A DNA stretch of 64,000 nt from Sphaerulina vaccinii. Lineage: Eukaryota > Ascomycota > Dothideomycetes > Mycosphaerellales > Mycosphaerellaceae. Numbering within the stretch: the stretch's first letter is position 1; every line of letters begins with the position of its first letter. The notes below the pieces were generated by a model. The model did not search any database. It saw only the letters and a program-made list of their open reading frames with translations, and was not told where the DNA came from. The stretch covers positions 434,001 to 498,000 of the forward strand of contig JAKUDP010000001.1 in the NCBI GenBank assembly GCA_022570795.1. Reading direction: 5' to 3'. Made by a program: the position numbers and the translations under genes. Positions 33,301 through 42,501 of the stretch are shown piece after piece.

Positions 33301-33818
33301 AACCGCAAGCGTTGCCGCAAGCATATCACGACAACGGTGCCATTGCCATTCTCGTCTTCTGGATTCACGTTGCGATCTCGTCCGCCCACCCACAGACATC
33401 CCGCCTGCTTGACTTCCTCGAACGCGGGACTGAGCTCGGGGGTGTTGTAAAACGTGAGAGTGCTATTGCACACAATGCAGGCCTTGTTGATACTTGGTAG
33501 TAGCAAGATCTGCTTCACGCCCGCATCGGCTCCGGTCTGCGCAGTGGTATAGTGAGGTTCGATCCTGGTCGCGAAGATGTACACTGGCGGATCGCCCTCG
33601 TTCTCGCCTGGTATAGAGACATAATGTAGCACTTCGCCGTTCGATGTACCAATGTAGAGGTTTCCATTCCATGTATCGACGCAAGTAATATATCCTCGAG
33701 TGCCATCTTCTGAGGTAAGTGGTATGTCGCGTATCAGCTCGCGGGTGGTGTAGGAGCCAGGCGAGCCATCTTCGGTCGTAGATGTGGTCTGCGCATTGGA
33801 ATCATCGACAGATCCCAT
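30315..33818 (-). CDS. VPS3: Vps3/TGFBRAP1-type CORVET tethering subunit
   Basis: A single exon of 1167 aa. An N-terminal citron-homology (CNH) propeller begins at about residue 38 (GYITCVDTWNGNLYIGTSNG, ACIVCNSTLTFYN, RQRLRLIRV, DLACVADGQEYSLLDVV). It is interrupted by a long Ser/Pro/Arg-rich insert at about 235-370. The C-terminal part is helical-repeat, with a Vps39-1-like segment (CFQRATQLLEQYQRLYVLSRLYQNKHYRDIS) and a Vps39-2-like end (VLELIPDSWCVELVSGFLVHAFRRL). Vps3 binds Rab5/Vps21 in the CORVET complex and tethers early endosomes; Vps39/Vam6 is the paralogue in HOPS. The CNH start and overall order resemble the Vps3/TGFBRAP1 group more than Vam6. The insert is low-complexity and probably disordered. 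Confidence 0.82.
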   Translation of the reverse strand: MGSVDDSNAQTTSTTEDGSPGSYTTRELIRDIPLTSEDGTRGYITCVDTWNGNLYIGTSNGEVLHYVSIPGENEGDPPVYIFATRIEPHYTTAQTGADAGVKQILLLPSINKACIVCNSTLTFYNTPELSPAFEEVKQAGCLWVGGRDRNVNPEDENGNGTVVVICLRQRLRLIRVGEDSRPRKIRDIELGGVSVLERRGDLACVADGQEYSLLDVVNQRKNVLFSISSTSAPRSPPMPQQQLAPPITPGRPAARSFSSRSPVRQGRAHQRITSLGGQPQSISRLRPDSNSPFPPRRSSRQGIESPAVASSREGSPTKPEDAAPPATVPEDVAAEASVSSARQSTESQRPASPEKPKPLPPNIVTPTPDEFLLTTGTSKTDPGVGMFVNLEGDVVRGTIEFASYPESLVLHGPEQSPDMPSDPLRQGYVLAVVQRNHEGVRHRCVEVQRWDAEPGEAQRSKEWLPIAQMAEDAAPDAPSGIGLRNATTASDLSTTGISTSLRLRRLKITNATADNEDAAETARNTEEDKLASRFAHVQANVLLYASDRVSWILQEPLLMQLDRQLSAAMQKSDDGKLSIDVPAVQRVFNGIRGQDPRNELEFLTLTYVRQKAALLLFGNLVLQTAAGVIAYEHDKRRAEDALTAGEIDPRIMLMLVPPLEQEIAEGLGIWLPQGLRDTIDWLRTGIDLTHIERDVTGAYGDNMLSLMKRYLTTWRKKKGFGSVADESHVFQSVDAALLHVLLMFDQNSPRGAALPGSVRTELYGVVDKGVDCFQRATQLLEQYQRLYVLSRLYQNKHYRDISKVLATWRRILDGEHDAGGEFIEGEHVMREYLAKIRDVALVQEYAAWLANRNPRLGVQIFADDASRVRFEPNEAVAILREKAPDAVKDYLEHLVFGKNHVQYVNDLIAYYLDTVLDELEKNKESRIMLKDSYDIYRAQFPPKPTYRQFITDNAVEAEWWHNRLRLLQLIGGSHGAASKYDVHTLGERLAPYSDELVPEMIILNGREGKHEEALRLLVHGLGDFDTAVRYCLLGGSSIFHPSSSHEPSQPLPSKEEQSILFNYLLDQFFQIQDLSERLERTAELLERFGGWFDVAKVLELIPDSWCVELVSGFLVHAFRRLVAEKNETEIVKALCSAQNIRKSVDAIDLQEKMGPVVIEDEMRVVAS

Positions 33819-35111
33819 GACCGCCGTTGTCGAACTATCATCGTGTGTTGTATTGATATAGTAAGAATAGGCTGAAGTCTACAAAATGTGGTCGGAAGCT
33901 TTGAGGTCCACGCGCCGCGCCTTCCCAGCTCGATCTCCACTTCATCCACCACCACTCCATTCCTTGACACCTATATCGACATCACCGTCCGACACAGAAG
34001 GGAGCAGCGTTATCGCATCTCATACCATGGCGCCGTAGACATACTCAGAGCTGCGGACATCATGTCGAAACGTGAGGCAACGGCCTTCCAAGAACATCGC
34101 CCGAGATCACATTCACTGAATGTGTCGTATTCTATGCATGTGTGCCGCACACCAGCAATTTCTGCGGTACAAGTCATAGACGATAGTGTGCGAAAGAACC
34201 GAATCTCGCTAGGCCACATGCTCTACGGCGCATGGAGTCACAATTGCCTTCAAACGTGAAGGCTTTAAGCACCCTCGTACGAAAACATCGCGGCTGGCAG
34301 AAAGCGAACGGACGCGCTACGAGATGCTGTATACGGTTGCACCCAACTACGTGTGAAGTGCATCTCCGGGCTGATGGGTACCCACAACAACCAGCAGCGC
34401 TGTGTGTGACTGTGAGCAGAGATACCTATCTTGCTCTCGCTTGTTGCTATTGTTCTTTGGAACATCACCCACTTCCAAAGCTCACCTCTCTCACACATAT
34501 CACCTTAACTCTTAATTGAGCTACAGGTCCGCAGGCACGAAAGCCTCTGTCCATATTCAGCAGTCGCCGCGTGGTCGCCACGAGTCTATCACCACTGAAA
34601 GATTCCCATACATTGCTTCATCAGCCATCGGAGCTCCTCCAAGCCAATAGCAACGGCGCTGGCGCCTGCAATAGCAACCACAGCCAGCCAGATCCCTAGG
34701 TCTGGGACAACCTATCTTTGTGGTGGCCCATCGAAGCCTACGATATTCGAGGATGTGTGAAGAAACACAAAGCATATGAGCTTGATATTGTTCCCGGTGA
34801 ACAAAGCATCAACTTTTTCCAAAATCGTCCCAGATGCTCTGTGAGCTCGCCGGCGATCACCAACAATACTAATGGCAAGACAATTGTTCAGAGCACTGTA
34901 AGAAGACAACGCACGTCTCATTTCCGGACGAGGTTTTCTTTCTTCCAAACAACGAACACACACATACTCTGGCAGCATCAAATCGCCCCAGCACGCAAGC
35001 CATATAAGCCAGCAACTCCATCGCAACAGGTCAGTCTTCTTTCCTTACCAACTTACACTTTCGTTAACAATCAATCAAGCTTAACCCGCAAAACCACCAA
35101 CCAAACTCAAC
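33819..35111. other. intergenic region between divergent genes
   Basis: 1.3 kb holding the Vps3 promoter (left) and the promoter of the repeat protein (right). No other gene seen. The last 130 bases carry a TATA-like element at 35001-35008 and a possible 5' UTR intron (GTCAGT at 35030 to AAG at 35079) in a C/A-rich leader. Confidence 0.5.
35001..35008 (+). promoter_or_regulatory. TATA-like element of the repeat-protein gene
   Basis: CATATAAG lies 104 bases upstream of the start codon at 35112, or about 55 if the putative leader intron 35030-35079 is removed. A pyrimidine-rich leader and a CAAC-ATG-GG start context follow, as in highly expressed fungal genes. Confidence 0.4.
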
Positions 35112-35396
35112 ATGGGCAACGGAACTCTTTACTCAGCTTGCGCTCTTCAGGGCAACGGTAAGCAACACAACCTACTCACATATAACTGAATCCCATGCTA
35201 ACATATCATAGGCACCCTGTACTCCGCCTGCACCCTCCAGGGTAACGGTACCTTGTACTCCGCCTGCTCCGTCCAGAAGAACGGCACCTTGTACTCTGCC
35301 TGCTCCGTCCAGAAGAACGGTACTCTGTACTCTGCATGCAGCGTCCAGAAGAACGGCACGCTTTACAGCGCTTGCTCCGTTCAGGCCGCCATCTAA
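35112..35396 (+). CDS. 76-aa protein of six 12-residue NGTLYSAC repeats, unknown
   Basis: Exons 35112-35157 and 35212-35396 (54-bp intron, GTAAGC...CATAG) encode MG, six consecutive 12-residue units and the end AAI. The units are NGTLYSACALQG, NGTLYSACTLQG, NGTLYSACSVQK three times, and NGTLYSACSVQ. The eight-residue core NGTLYSAC is invariant. The DNA is not: Gly, Thr, Leu, Ser and Ala codons vary between copies, and one serine is TCN in some copies and AGC in another. All core changes are silent, so selection keeps the peptide. There is no signal peptide, membrane helix, KEX2 site or known domain, so it is probably cytosolic. The intron sits in the Gly codon that opens repeat 2. Each unit has one Cys, Tyr and Asn at fixed positions, as in a 12-residue beta-solenoid. 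I do not recognise the family. Confidence 0.85.
35218..35387 (+). repeat. 36-bp coding tandem repeat (five copies in exon 2)
   Basis: The units that encode the 12-residue repeat are head to tail with a 36-bp period. One further unit lies in exon 1 (35118-35153). Copies 3-5 are the most alike at DNA level, which suggests they arose last; copies 1, 2 and 6 are more diverged at silent sites. Confidence 0.85.
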
Positions 35397-35839
35397 GCGT
35401 CTCAGCTCACCTATGACACTTTGAAGGAAAGGGAAGGGGAAATTTAAGAATGGACTGGGCTGTTGGAAACTTATGTGTGTCGCCTAACTCGGCAGGCATG
35501 AGGAACCGGGGCTTTGGAAGAGTCCATTGAGTCGTTTGTTTGTACATTCGGACAGACAGACGATTGAAGCCAGATATTTGTATCTTTGAATAATAAACCT
35601 CGTGGTCGAGACAATCTTCTGCATGTTCCTCTCATATTGTTGTGTTCGTTTTTCGTGATGTCGTTTTGACCGCGTGACTATAGCTCTCATAGGTTGCTGG
35701 ACCTCATAAGCAAGTCCGAACTGAAGATACCAGACAGTCGGAGCTTGTCCACAACGCAAGTAAACCTGGGGACATGGCATCAAAGAACGTTATTGCGCGG
35801 AGATCTTCATACCTTGCATCTGGGCGCTAACGACTACTA
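35397..35839. other. intergenic region
   Basis: 3' UTR of the repeat-protein gene and downstream region of the converging golgin gene. An AATAATAAA stretch near 35590 could serve as a polyadenylation signal. No gene. Confidence 0.5.
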
Positions 35840-38095
35840 CTACCCACCCGCCTCAAATCCCGCTGCCTGCCAGTCTCCATGTCCTTCTGCACCACCGGCA
35901 GCAGCTACAGCTTCCACTTGTTCTTTCAGACTGCTCGTGCTTAGACTGCTAGCATGAGCTGTGGTGTTCGCACTCCCCATGGAGTACAGCATCACAAATA
36001 CCAGTAGATGAAGGCCCACGCAATATAGCGCAAACAGATTCCTACTCGTCCTCGTTGCTAATACCATTCTCGTGAATTGAAACACAGCACGTTCCGGCAA
36101 AGACATCCTCTTCATCGCTCGCGCAGATTCCCGACCTCGGAAGGCTTGGAAAGGAGATATATTGGCTTCGTAGGCAGATCTGTAACGATCGTCGCTACCT
36201 CCGCCCACTTGTACTGTGGACGGATTGGGGTTACCAGCATATGAAGCACCACTTGTGGCGGTTCTGTTGTATGTACTCACGTAGCGAGTCTTTTCATACA
36301 GGTTCAAATTGTCCTTCTGGAGACTCGCGACTTCTCCTCTCAATGAAGAGACCGTCTGATATTGCTTCTGGAGTTCTTGCTCCAGCTCGCCAATCTTCTT
36401 CTTGAAGCGATCGCGTTGAGCTGTGACCATTGGCAGAATGCCTGAACCGCCTCCCATGGCTTCGCCAGCACGAAGCGACTCAAGCGTGTTGCCTAATCGA
36501 GGCGATTGTGAGCCACTGTCTGTGGGATCGAAGCCGCCGATGATGGAAGAGGTAGGAGACGCCGCCCGTCCTCGCCGTGTGCTACCATAATGTGATTTAG
36601 GATATCGAGAAGTATATGTACCAGCCACAGACATCGTCTCGAACGCGTTGCTCGCTTCTTGCTGCGTCTTTTGTAGATCGTTCTCGAGGGTAGCGTTCAA
36701 CTTTTGTGTCTGCTCGAGCTCCATATTTGTGCCAGAGAGATCTTCTTGCAGTTGCTCTAGTCTTTGCTGCAGCTCTCTATGTGAGACTCTGAGCTCTGTA
36801 AGCTCATCGCTGAGCTTCTTGTTCCGCGCCACGAGAAGTTGCTCCAGGCTTTCTCCTGCTTTGCCATTTGTCTGCACAGTATTTACCGCATCGGCATCGT
36901 CTATGCTCGAGAACTCGATAGCTCGTAGCATATCTAGTTCTCGTTTGACTTCATCATAATCTCTCCACTTCTGGACTTTGCTTTGTAAAGTATCCCGATC
37001 GGCCTTGAGTGTGTTCAGTTCCCTCTCCAGACTGCGTAAAGTGCTTTCTAGCTTCGTTTTGTCCGAGTCTCGATCATGTCGGGAAGAGTCCAGTCTGCGC
37101 AAAAGTGACGAGTTCTCGGATCGCAATCGCAGATATGCAGGATCATCTTCCACCGAAGTGTTCTTAGCTGAACTGGATTGACTTGCCGATTGTGCGAGTT
37201 CTGTTCGCATCTGTTCATTCCTGGCCTCTACCTCTGCCAATCTCATGTTTGTCCTCTCCAGTTCCTGGTTCACGATGTCCAGCTCGGCTGCAGCGGCGGC
37301 ATTTCGTCCTGTGTCATGATTCTCTTCGCCCGTTCTATCCAATCTCTGAGACACCTCATAGCTGGCCTTTAGCTCCTTCAGCAGTCGATCCTGGTTCTCG
37401 ACCTTCTCTTCTAGACTGCGCTCTTTCGATGTCCAGTTGTCTTCTTTCTCTTTCAGCACAGCAGACCACGATTCTTCCACTTCCTTGATTCTGCTGTCTT
37501 GGGTTCCCTCAAATGACTGCCTCTTGTTGCGCTCTTGCTCCAACTGCCATTCCAGATCTTCCAATTGCGTATCCTGTTTCGAGACTTGCTTCTGCAACCG
37601 CTCGTTCTCTGATTCCAGCCTCGGCACAACCTCGTCCGCAGTCACTAGTGAGTCAATGGAGGCCTCCAGCAGCGGATATGGGTCTGGTGCTTCTGATAAA
37701 GGAGAGTAGGCTGACATAAACGCAGCTGAGACGGCCTTGTTCTGGTTGGACAACACATCGATATATCCTTGATACATCTTGAGAAGGCCCGCCATCTCGG
37801 TCAACTTGGCAGCATCGTCCATCTTCTTGAACTCCTTCGTCTTGGTGGCCAGCTCCTTTCGCTTGACCAGAGAGTCCTTCTGTTGCGTGACCATCTCCTC
37901 GGCCGTCGTGTCCAGACTTGATACCAGACTCGTCAAATTTAGTGATCGCCATGCTGCCACTGCCTGCTGGAACTTGTTCCCAGCATCTGTCGTCTCCTCT
38001 GCTGGCTTCACTGTCTGTGATCCATGCGTGACCTCCGAAGCAGCTCCTCCCGTGGCCTCCATATCCTCATCCTCCATTTCTGCTGCGGTAGACAT
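35840..38095 (-). CDS. COY1: Golgi golgin Coy1/CASP
   Basis: A single exon of 751 aa. After an acidic N-terminus comes FQQAVAAWRSLNLTSLVSSLD, the usual CASP start. Long coiled coils follow (roughly residues 50-500) with heptads rich in Leu, Glu, Lys and Gln. The CASP C-terminal domain starts near residue 555: GGSGILPMVTAQRDRFKKKI, a short coil, LNLYEKTRYVSTYNR, and RYRSAYEANISPFQAFRGRE, the strongest family signature. It is followed by MSLPERAVFQFTRMVLATRTSR and one membrane anchor (LFALYCVGLHLLVFVMLYSM) near residue 690, a tail-anchored golgin layout. Yeast Coy1 acts in retrograde transport within the Golgi with COG and SNAREs. The tail after the anchor (about 45 aa, Ala/Ser/Gly-rich) is luminal. 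Confidence 0.93.
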   Translation of the reverse strand: MSTAAEMEDEDMEATGGAASEVTHGSQTVKPAEETTDAGNKFQQAVAAWRSLNLTSLVSSLDTTAEEMVTQQKDSLVKRKELATKTKEFKKMDDAAKLTEMAGLLKMYQGYIDVLSNQNKAVSAAFMSAYSPLSEAPDPYPLLEASIDSLVTADEVVPRLESENERLQKQVSKQDTQLEDLEWQLEQERNKRQSFEGTQDSRIKEVEESWSAVLKEKEDNWTSKERSLEEKVENQDRLLKELKASYEVSQRLDRTGEENHDTGRNAAAAAELDIVNQELERTNMRLAEVEARNEQMRTELAQSASQSSSAKNTSVEDDPAYLRLRSENSSLLRRLDSSRHDRDSDKTKLESTLRSLERELNTLKADRDTLQSKVQKWRDYDEVKRELDMLRAIEFSSIDDADAVNTVQTNGKAGESLEQLLVARNKKLSDELTELRVSHRELQQRLEQLQEDLSGTNMELEQTQKLNATLENDLQKTQQEASNAFETMSVAGTYTSRYPKSHYGSTRRGRAASPTSSIIGGFDPTDSGSQSPRLGNTLESLRAGEAMGGGSGILPMVTAQRDRFKKKIGELEQELQKQYQTVSSLRGEVASLQKDNLNLYEKTRYVSTYNRTATSGASYAGNPNPSTVQVGGGSDDRYRSAYEANISPFQAFRGRESARAMKRMSLPERAVFQFTRMVLATRTSRNLFALYCVGLHLLVFVMLYSMGSANTTAHASSLSTSSLKEQVEAVAAAGGAEGHGDWQAAGFEAGG

Positions 38096-38472
38096 GATGT
38101 CTTTCCTGCCAAGGTGGATGCCAAAAGGTGTTCAATGCGCAAGCCGGGGGTGTAAGTGGAGGTCAAGATGTTCTGCAGGGCAACGCGTCGCTTGACACGT
38201 GAAAGTAGAAGGTCTTGGCAGCCAAAGTAATGTAGGGGTGCTGGGTGGCACTCACTCTCTTTCCTGCGCTGTGGTCATCATGTTCGCGTTGTCGAAGGCA
38301 TCATCACGGCGACAGGATAGCTTCAAGGTGTCGAGATATGTCGCACTGGAAATGCTTTGGGCTTATAGACAGCGTACGTATAGCATATGTAACGATCAAT
38401 GACTTCAACTAATATGGGGTATTCAGATATGACCACACGTAAATCAAACCAGCAGCTCTGTGACACTGCGTC
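38096..38472. other. intergenic region
   Basis: 377 bases between the golgin start and the stop of the fusion hydrolase gene, both on the minus strand. Golgin promoter. No other feature seen. Confidence 0.5.
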
Positions 38473-40645
38473 TCATACAGTCCGTTCGAACTCCCGAGCA
38501 ATGTCATATACTCGACCGTCTCGACCCGATGCGCCCAGCAACGTTACACCGAAAGGTAATGTCGTTCCTGCTTCTACATAAGTGGAAGCCGGCACTGCCA
38601 CTCCACACAGATCTAGGACATTAGCAAAGTGCGTGAAGTAGCCTAACTTGGCGTTCAGCGCCAGAGGTTCTGATTCCATCTCAGCAATCGTGGGATGACA
38701 GGTAGTGGTAGGCACCAGAAGCACATCAATAGTCTTGAAGATGTTCGCGACGTCTCGTGTATACTGAGCCTGTAAGTGCTGGTCCCGATAGACCTCCCAA
38801 GGCTTCACGTCCTTTTGAGTGGCTTCGGACAGCAGCTTGTTCGTAGCAGGGTGGAACGATTGTATGTTGTTCGCGATGAAGTCTGGTCCAATGCAAGCTA
38901 TCCGTTCTTGCACCAGTGATGCTTCGTACAGCAGATCACTGCCACCCTCGAAAGGAGTCCAGTCGATCTCTTTTGGGGTGCCACCGGCTCGTACTAATCG
39001 TTCGACAGATGCAGCAAACAGCTCACGATACTTCTGATCGCATTGTTGCATTGCAGTGGCAGAGGGCACGCCGAAACAAAAGCCACCAGCTTTCACTCCG
39101 CGGAAGTCTGCATGCCACAAAGCCAGTGAACTCTGGGCCTTCGAGTATGGGTCATTCTCATCGACTCCTGTATCTGCCACGAGCCAGACCTTTCGTGCCT
39201 CTTCCACAGATGGCGCAAGCACTGTGATAGTGTCGAGGCTCTTACACGCAGGAACAAGACCACTTGCACTCAATGTGCCTTTGGTGGGCTTGTGTCCGAC
39301 AATGCCATTATATGCTGCCGGCACTCTCCCAGAGCCTGCAGTGTCTGTACCCAGGGCGAAGGAAACCAGGCCAGCGCCGACAGCCACAGCAGAGCCGGAA
39401 GAAGAGCCACCTGAGATGTGCTGGTTGCTGAAGACGCTGTGGGGTATGCCGTAGGGCGAGCGGCATCCAGATAACCCAGTAGCGAGCTGATCGAGGTTCG
39501 TCTTGCCGATGAAGATTGCGCCAGCCTCGAGCAGTGTGTCCACGACCATTGCGCTCTTCTTCGGAGTGTAAGTGTATGCTTCACAAGCTGCAGTAGTCAC
39601 GACATTGGCCACATCTATGTTGTCCTTGACTGCGAATGGTATGCCGTACAGCTCTGGCAGAGGTTTGCCCGAGAAGCGATCTTCTACTGCTTGAGCCTCT
39701 TTCAGAAGTTCTTCCGGACCTCGAAGATGGGTCCAGACGGCAGGGTCCTTCTGGGCGTAAGATGAAACGCGAGCACTGATCTCTTTGATAGCATCCGTAG
39801 GTCGCATTTGACCTGTGGCATACTGCTTGCTGAGACTCGCGATCGAGATGTCTCCCGTAAAGCCAGGTGGTGTAGTCGGTGGTGTGGGAGCATGCGAAGG
39901 TGTTTGCCTTAGCAGTTCCGCCGAAGTGCCGACGAAGCCAAAAAGACCATCATAACTGCAAAGCATGTCCAAGGTACTGGTGTAGAAGCCCTCGTCGAAG
40001 CCATCTGTGCAATCGGACAATATACACGTCTCGAAACCACGGTCTGCGCACTCCCTCGCTGTGGTGTTCACGCAGCACTCCGTGGTAACGCCAGCAAACA
40101 AGAGATGTGTGATGCCGCGAGCGAGAAGAGTACGATGGAGGTTCGTGTCCCACATCGATCCTTTGCCAGGCTTGTCAATTACAGGCTCGCCCGGTATTGG
40201 TCGAAGTTCATCGATAATATCGTGGCCGTACTCTCCTCGGACCAGTAGTCGACCCATTGGCCCAGCGTCGCCAATGCCCATCGTATGATGACCTGACGGA
40301 GCAGAGATTTGGCGGAGTCTTTTCGAAGTTGGAAGATCAGATAAGTCTGGCTTGTGACCTTCTCGAGTGTGCACAACATAGAGGCCCAGGCTTCGTGCAG
40401 CTTCTAACGCCTGCTTCGTTCTGGGCACAATGTTTCTGACTTTCTTGAAGACATCGTCGTTGCCGCATTGTATTTGGCCTGAGATTATGTTAGACAACGA
40501 ATCTTGATATTTCTCTTACAATTTTACCAAATCCGTGGTAGTCAACAAAGTCCCGCTGCATGTCAATGATGATGAGTGCTGTTGACTCTGGTCGGAAGTT
40601 GTATGGATATGGTCGCGCTGAAGGCAGCTCCATGGTAGTTGTCAT
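38473..40645 (-). CDS. bifunctional isochorismatase-fold hydrolase fused to allophanate-hydrolase-type amidase
   Basis: Exons 40645-40528 and 40478-38473 (49-bp intron) encode 707 aa. Residues about 1-235 form a cysteine hydrolase of the isochorismatase fold: LIIIDMQRDFVD (Asp28), VIDKPGKGSM (Lys142) and FAGVTTECCVNTTAREC (Cys175). This fold includes biuret hydrolase and RutB. After a Pro/Thr linker, residues about 250-707 form an amidase-signature domain: GIPFAVKDNIDVANVVTTAA (Lys324), SGGSSSGSAVAVG (cis-Ser) and LGTDTAGSGRVPAAYNGIVG (Ser422 nucleophile). The TDTAGSGRVPA block and the FANVLDLCGVAVPA block are typical of allophanate hydrolase. Biuret to allophanate to ammonia and CO2 would be a logical two-step channel, but the true substrate could be another ureide. 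It lies downstream of the 2OG oxygenase gene on the same strand. Confidence 0.85.
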
Positions 40646-41278
40646 CTTGGTCGTTCTTCGATATAGACTGGTGTAAGGTGAACTAGAGCAAGATATTTGC
40701 CTGAACTATATAGACGCCATAGTAGGTGCCTCGCCGGCGCATTAGTATGGGTTTTACAATATGCTTCGATACCTCGTGGTGATCCTCGAGGGCTACTCAA
40801 CCAGTCAAGTCTCACGATCTCACGGTGCGATTTGCCGGCACGTGCAAGTCGCTTGTCGTACATGCAAGTGGCCACATTCGTGCTCATCCAGGCAAGATAA
40901 GACTGCCGAAGGCAAGGTGGCCGTGGTCAGTGAGATGGTTGTAAAGAGCGGGCGTGGATGCGTCGGCCGCCGACAAGGGCGACAAGGGAAGAAAGGAAGG
41001 AGCCAAGGCGGCGAAGCGGCCCCACTTTGTTTTTGAGCCGCATCGCGTGCGCGTCTCTTCTCAGGTCCAACCACAGACAAAACAACAGCACGACACACAT
41101 CATACCATCACGAAATCAACGGACTGGCGAGCGCCACGACCGACGGCGCAGATACCTCCACCATGACATACTGGCCGCCGGAATCCAGACACTCTAGTGA
41201 GAAGAGAACATACCGCATGGGAGAACAGGGCCAAGAAGCAATGCAGCACGCCGATGATTAGAACTTTTTCGCTACATA
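40646..41278. other. intergenic region upstream of the fusion hydrolase
   Basis: 633 bases between two minus-strand genes; promoter of the fusion hydrolase. One AGATAA (GATA-factor core) at 40895-40900, about 250 bases before the start codon. No gene supported. Confidence 0.5.
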
Positions 41279-42501
41279 TCAGGCCACAACCGTGGTCTGT
41301 TCCTGTTCAGCTTCAGTCAGCCTGCTCACTGACAGCCGCTTCCAAACATAGTCCCCTGCTAGGATATCCTCATAGCCTGCTTTGCCGTCGGCGGGAATAC
41401 ATGTTGGAAGTGGGCGCAGCACTGTGTCGTAGGCTGGGCCAAAAAAGAAGGGGATGGAGTATCTCTCCTGACCCGTGGCGTTGTGAACGCGGTGTACTGT
41501 GGAGATGAACACATCGTTGCTCCATCTGTGAAGATGTCAGCTATGGACGCTAGCCATGATGGACACGAGTGGCTGTACCGAGCTAGCATGTCCCCTATGT
41601 TGACAACGAATGTGCCTGGAACTGGAGGGGCTTGAGTCCATTGTCCTTCGACGTTCAGGATCTGTAGTGCAGGTTGAGTTCCTTGGCACAGTATGGTGAA
41701 TGCCTCAATATCTGTGTGAGCCCCGATACCCAGAGCATCGGGGTCTCGTGGGTCTTGCGCAGGATACTTCAGCAACCGCAGCATCGCGCCTGGGCGTCTG
41801 ACAGCAGAATCGAAGTAATCCTCTGGCAGATCAAGTACTTTGGCGAATAGACGTACGATCCGCCTCGCTAACATCAAGACTTGTGAATAGTATCTGGCAA
41901 CATTCTCCTTGAAGCCAGGGATGGTTGGCCAAAGATTCGGGCCCTCCATACGGCTGTCACTGGCTGGAGCTTATTCAAGTCAGCGAATGGAGAAGTCCAG
42001 CAAGCGAGCACCACCTACGAGCTGCATGTCCGTGGTTAGCAGGATCGAGATCCGACTCGTAGCCACAATTGAAGTTCTCGACCAAGTCTGCACGCTTCGA
42101 TACATCTGTAATGACCTCAGAGATACCCTCATATCCATGAAGGGCTGGCGACTTCTTGAAGTGGATCGCGGATTTCGTCTCGAGCGGCTGATCGAAGAAC
42201 GCCTTTGCCGTGTCAAAGATACAATCTATCACATCCTGCGGCACGCCGTGGTCCTGCGGCTGACTATGAGCATGTACAATCGGGACGAAGATATGGACTC
42301 GGCTCATACAGAAATGTAGAAGAATCCTACGCGGGTGCATGCGTCTCGTAGCTGCTCGAGGACCTCTTCCTCGGGAGCTGCCAGCGAAATCGTTGGAATC
42401 TCATGAAACTCGGCTTTGCGGACAGCATCACCTGCGAGATGCCTTTTACGGCCAGAGAAAGACGTGAACTGCTTAGTCGCATTAGCACAGTTTCTGGTCA
42501 T
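41279..42501 (-). CDS. 2-oxoglutarate/Fe(II)-dependent oxygenase (isopenicillin-N-synthase-like)
   Basis: Exons 42501-42310, 42253-42019, 41969-41579 and 41525-41279 (introns 56, 49, 53 bp) encode 354 aa. The N-terminal DIOX region reads EIPTISL, then LRDACTRVGFFYISDHGVPQDV across intron 1. The catalytic core has His227 and Asp229 in GIGAHTDIEAFTIL, His284 in STVHRVHN and the 2OG-binding Arg294 in ERYSIPFFFGP. Members hydroxylate or desaturate small molecules; thymine-7-hydroxylase is one fungal example in nucleobase use. It diverges from the NCS1 permease and lies upstream of the fusion hydrolase, which suggests a nitrogen-source substrate. The start is uncertain: an ATG at 42539 with a short intron (GTAAGA to GCAG) could replace the first 13 residues. 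Confidence 0.87.

Noticed and set aside
35112..35396. KEX2-processed RiPP precursor (ustiloxin/phomopsin or GigA type)
   Set aside because: Those precursors have a signal peptide and Lys-Arg between repeats. Here there is neither, and no UstY-like or peptidase gene is nearby.
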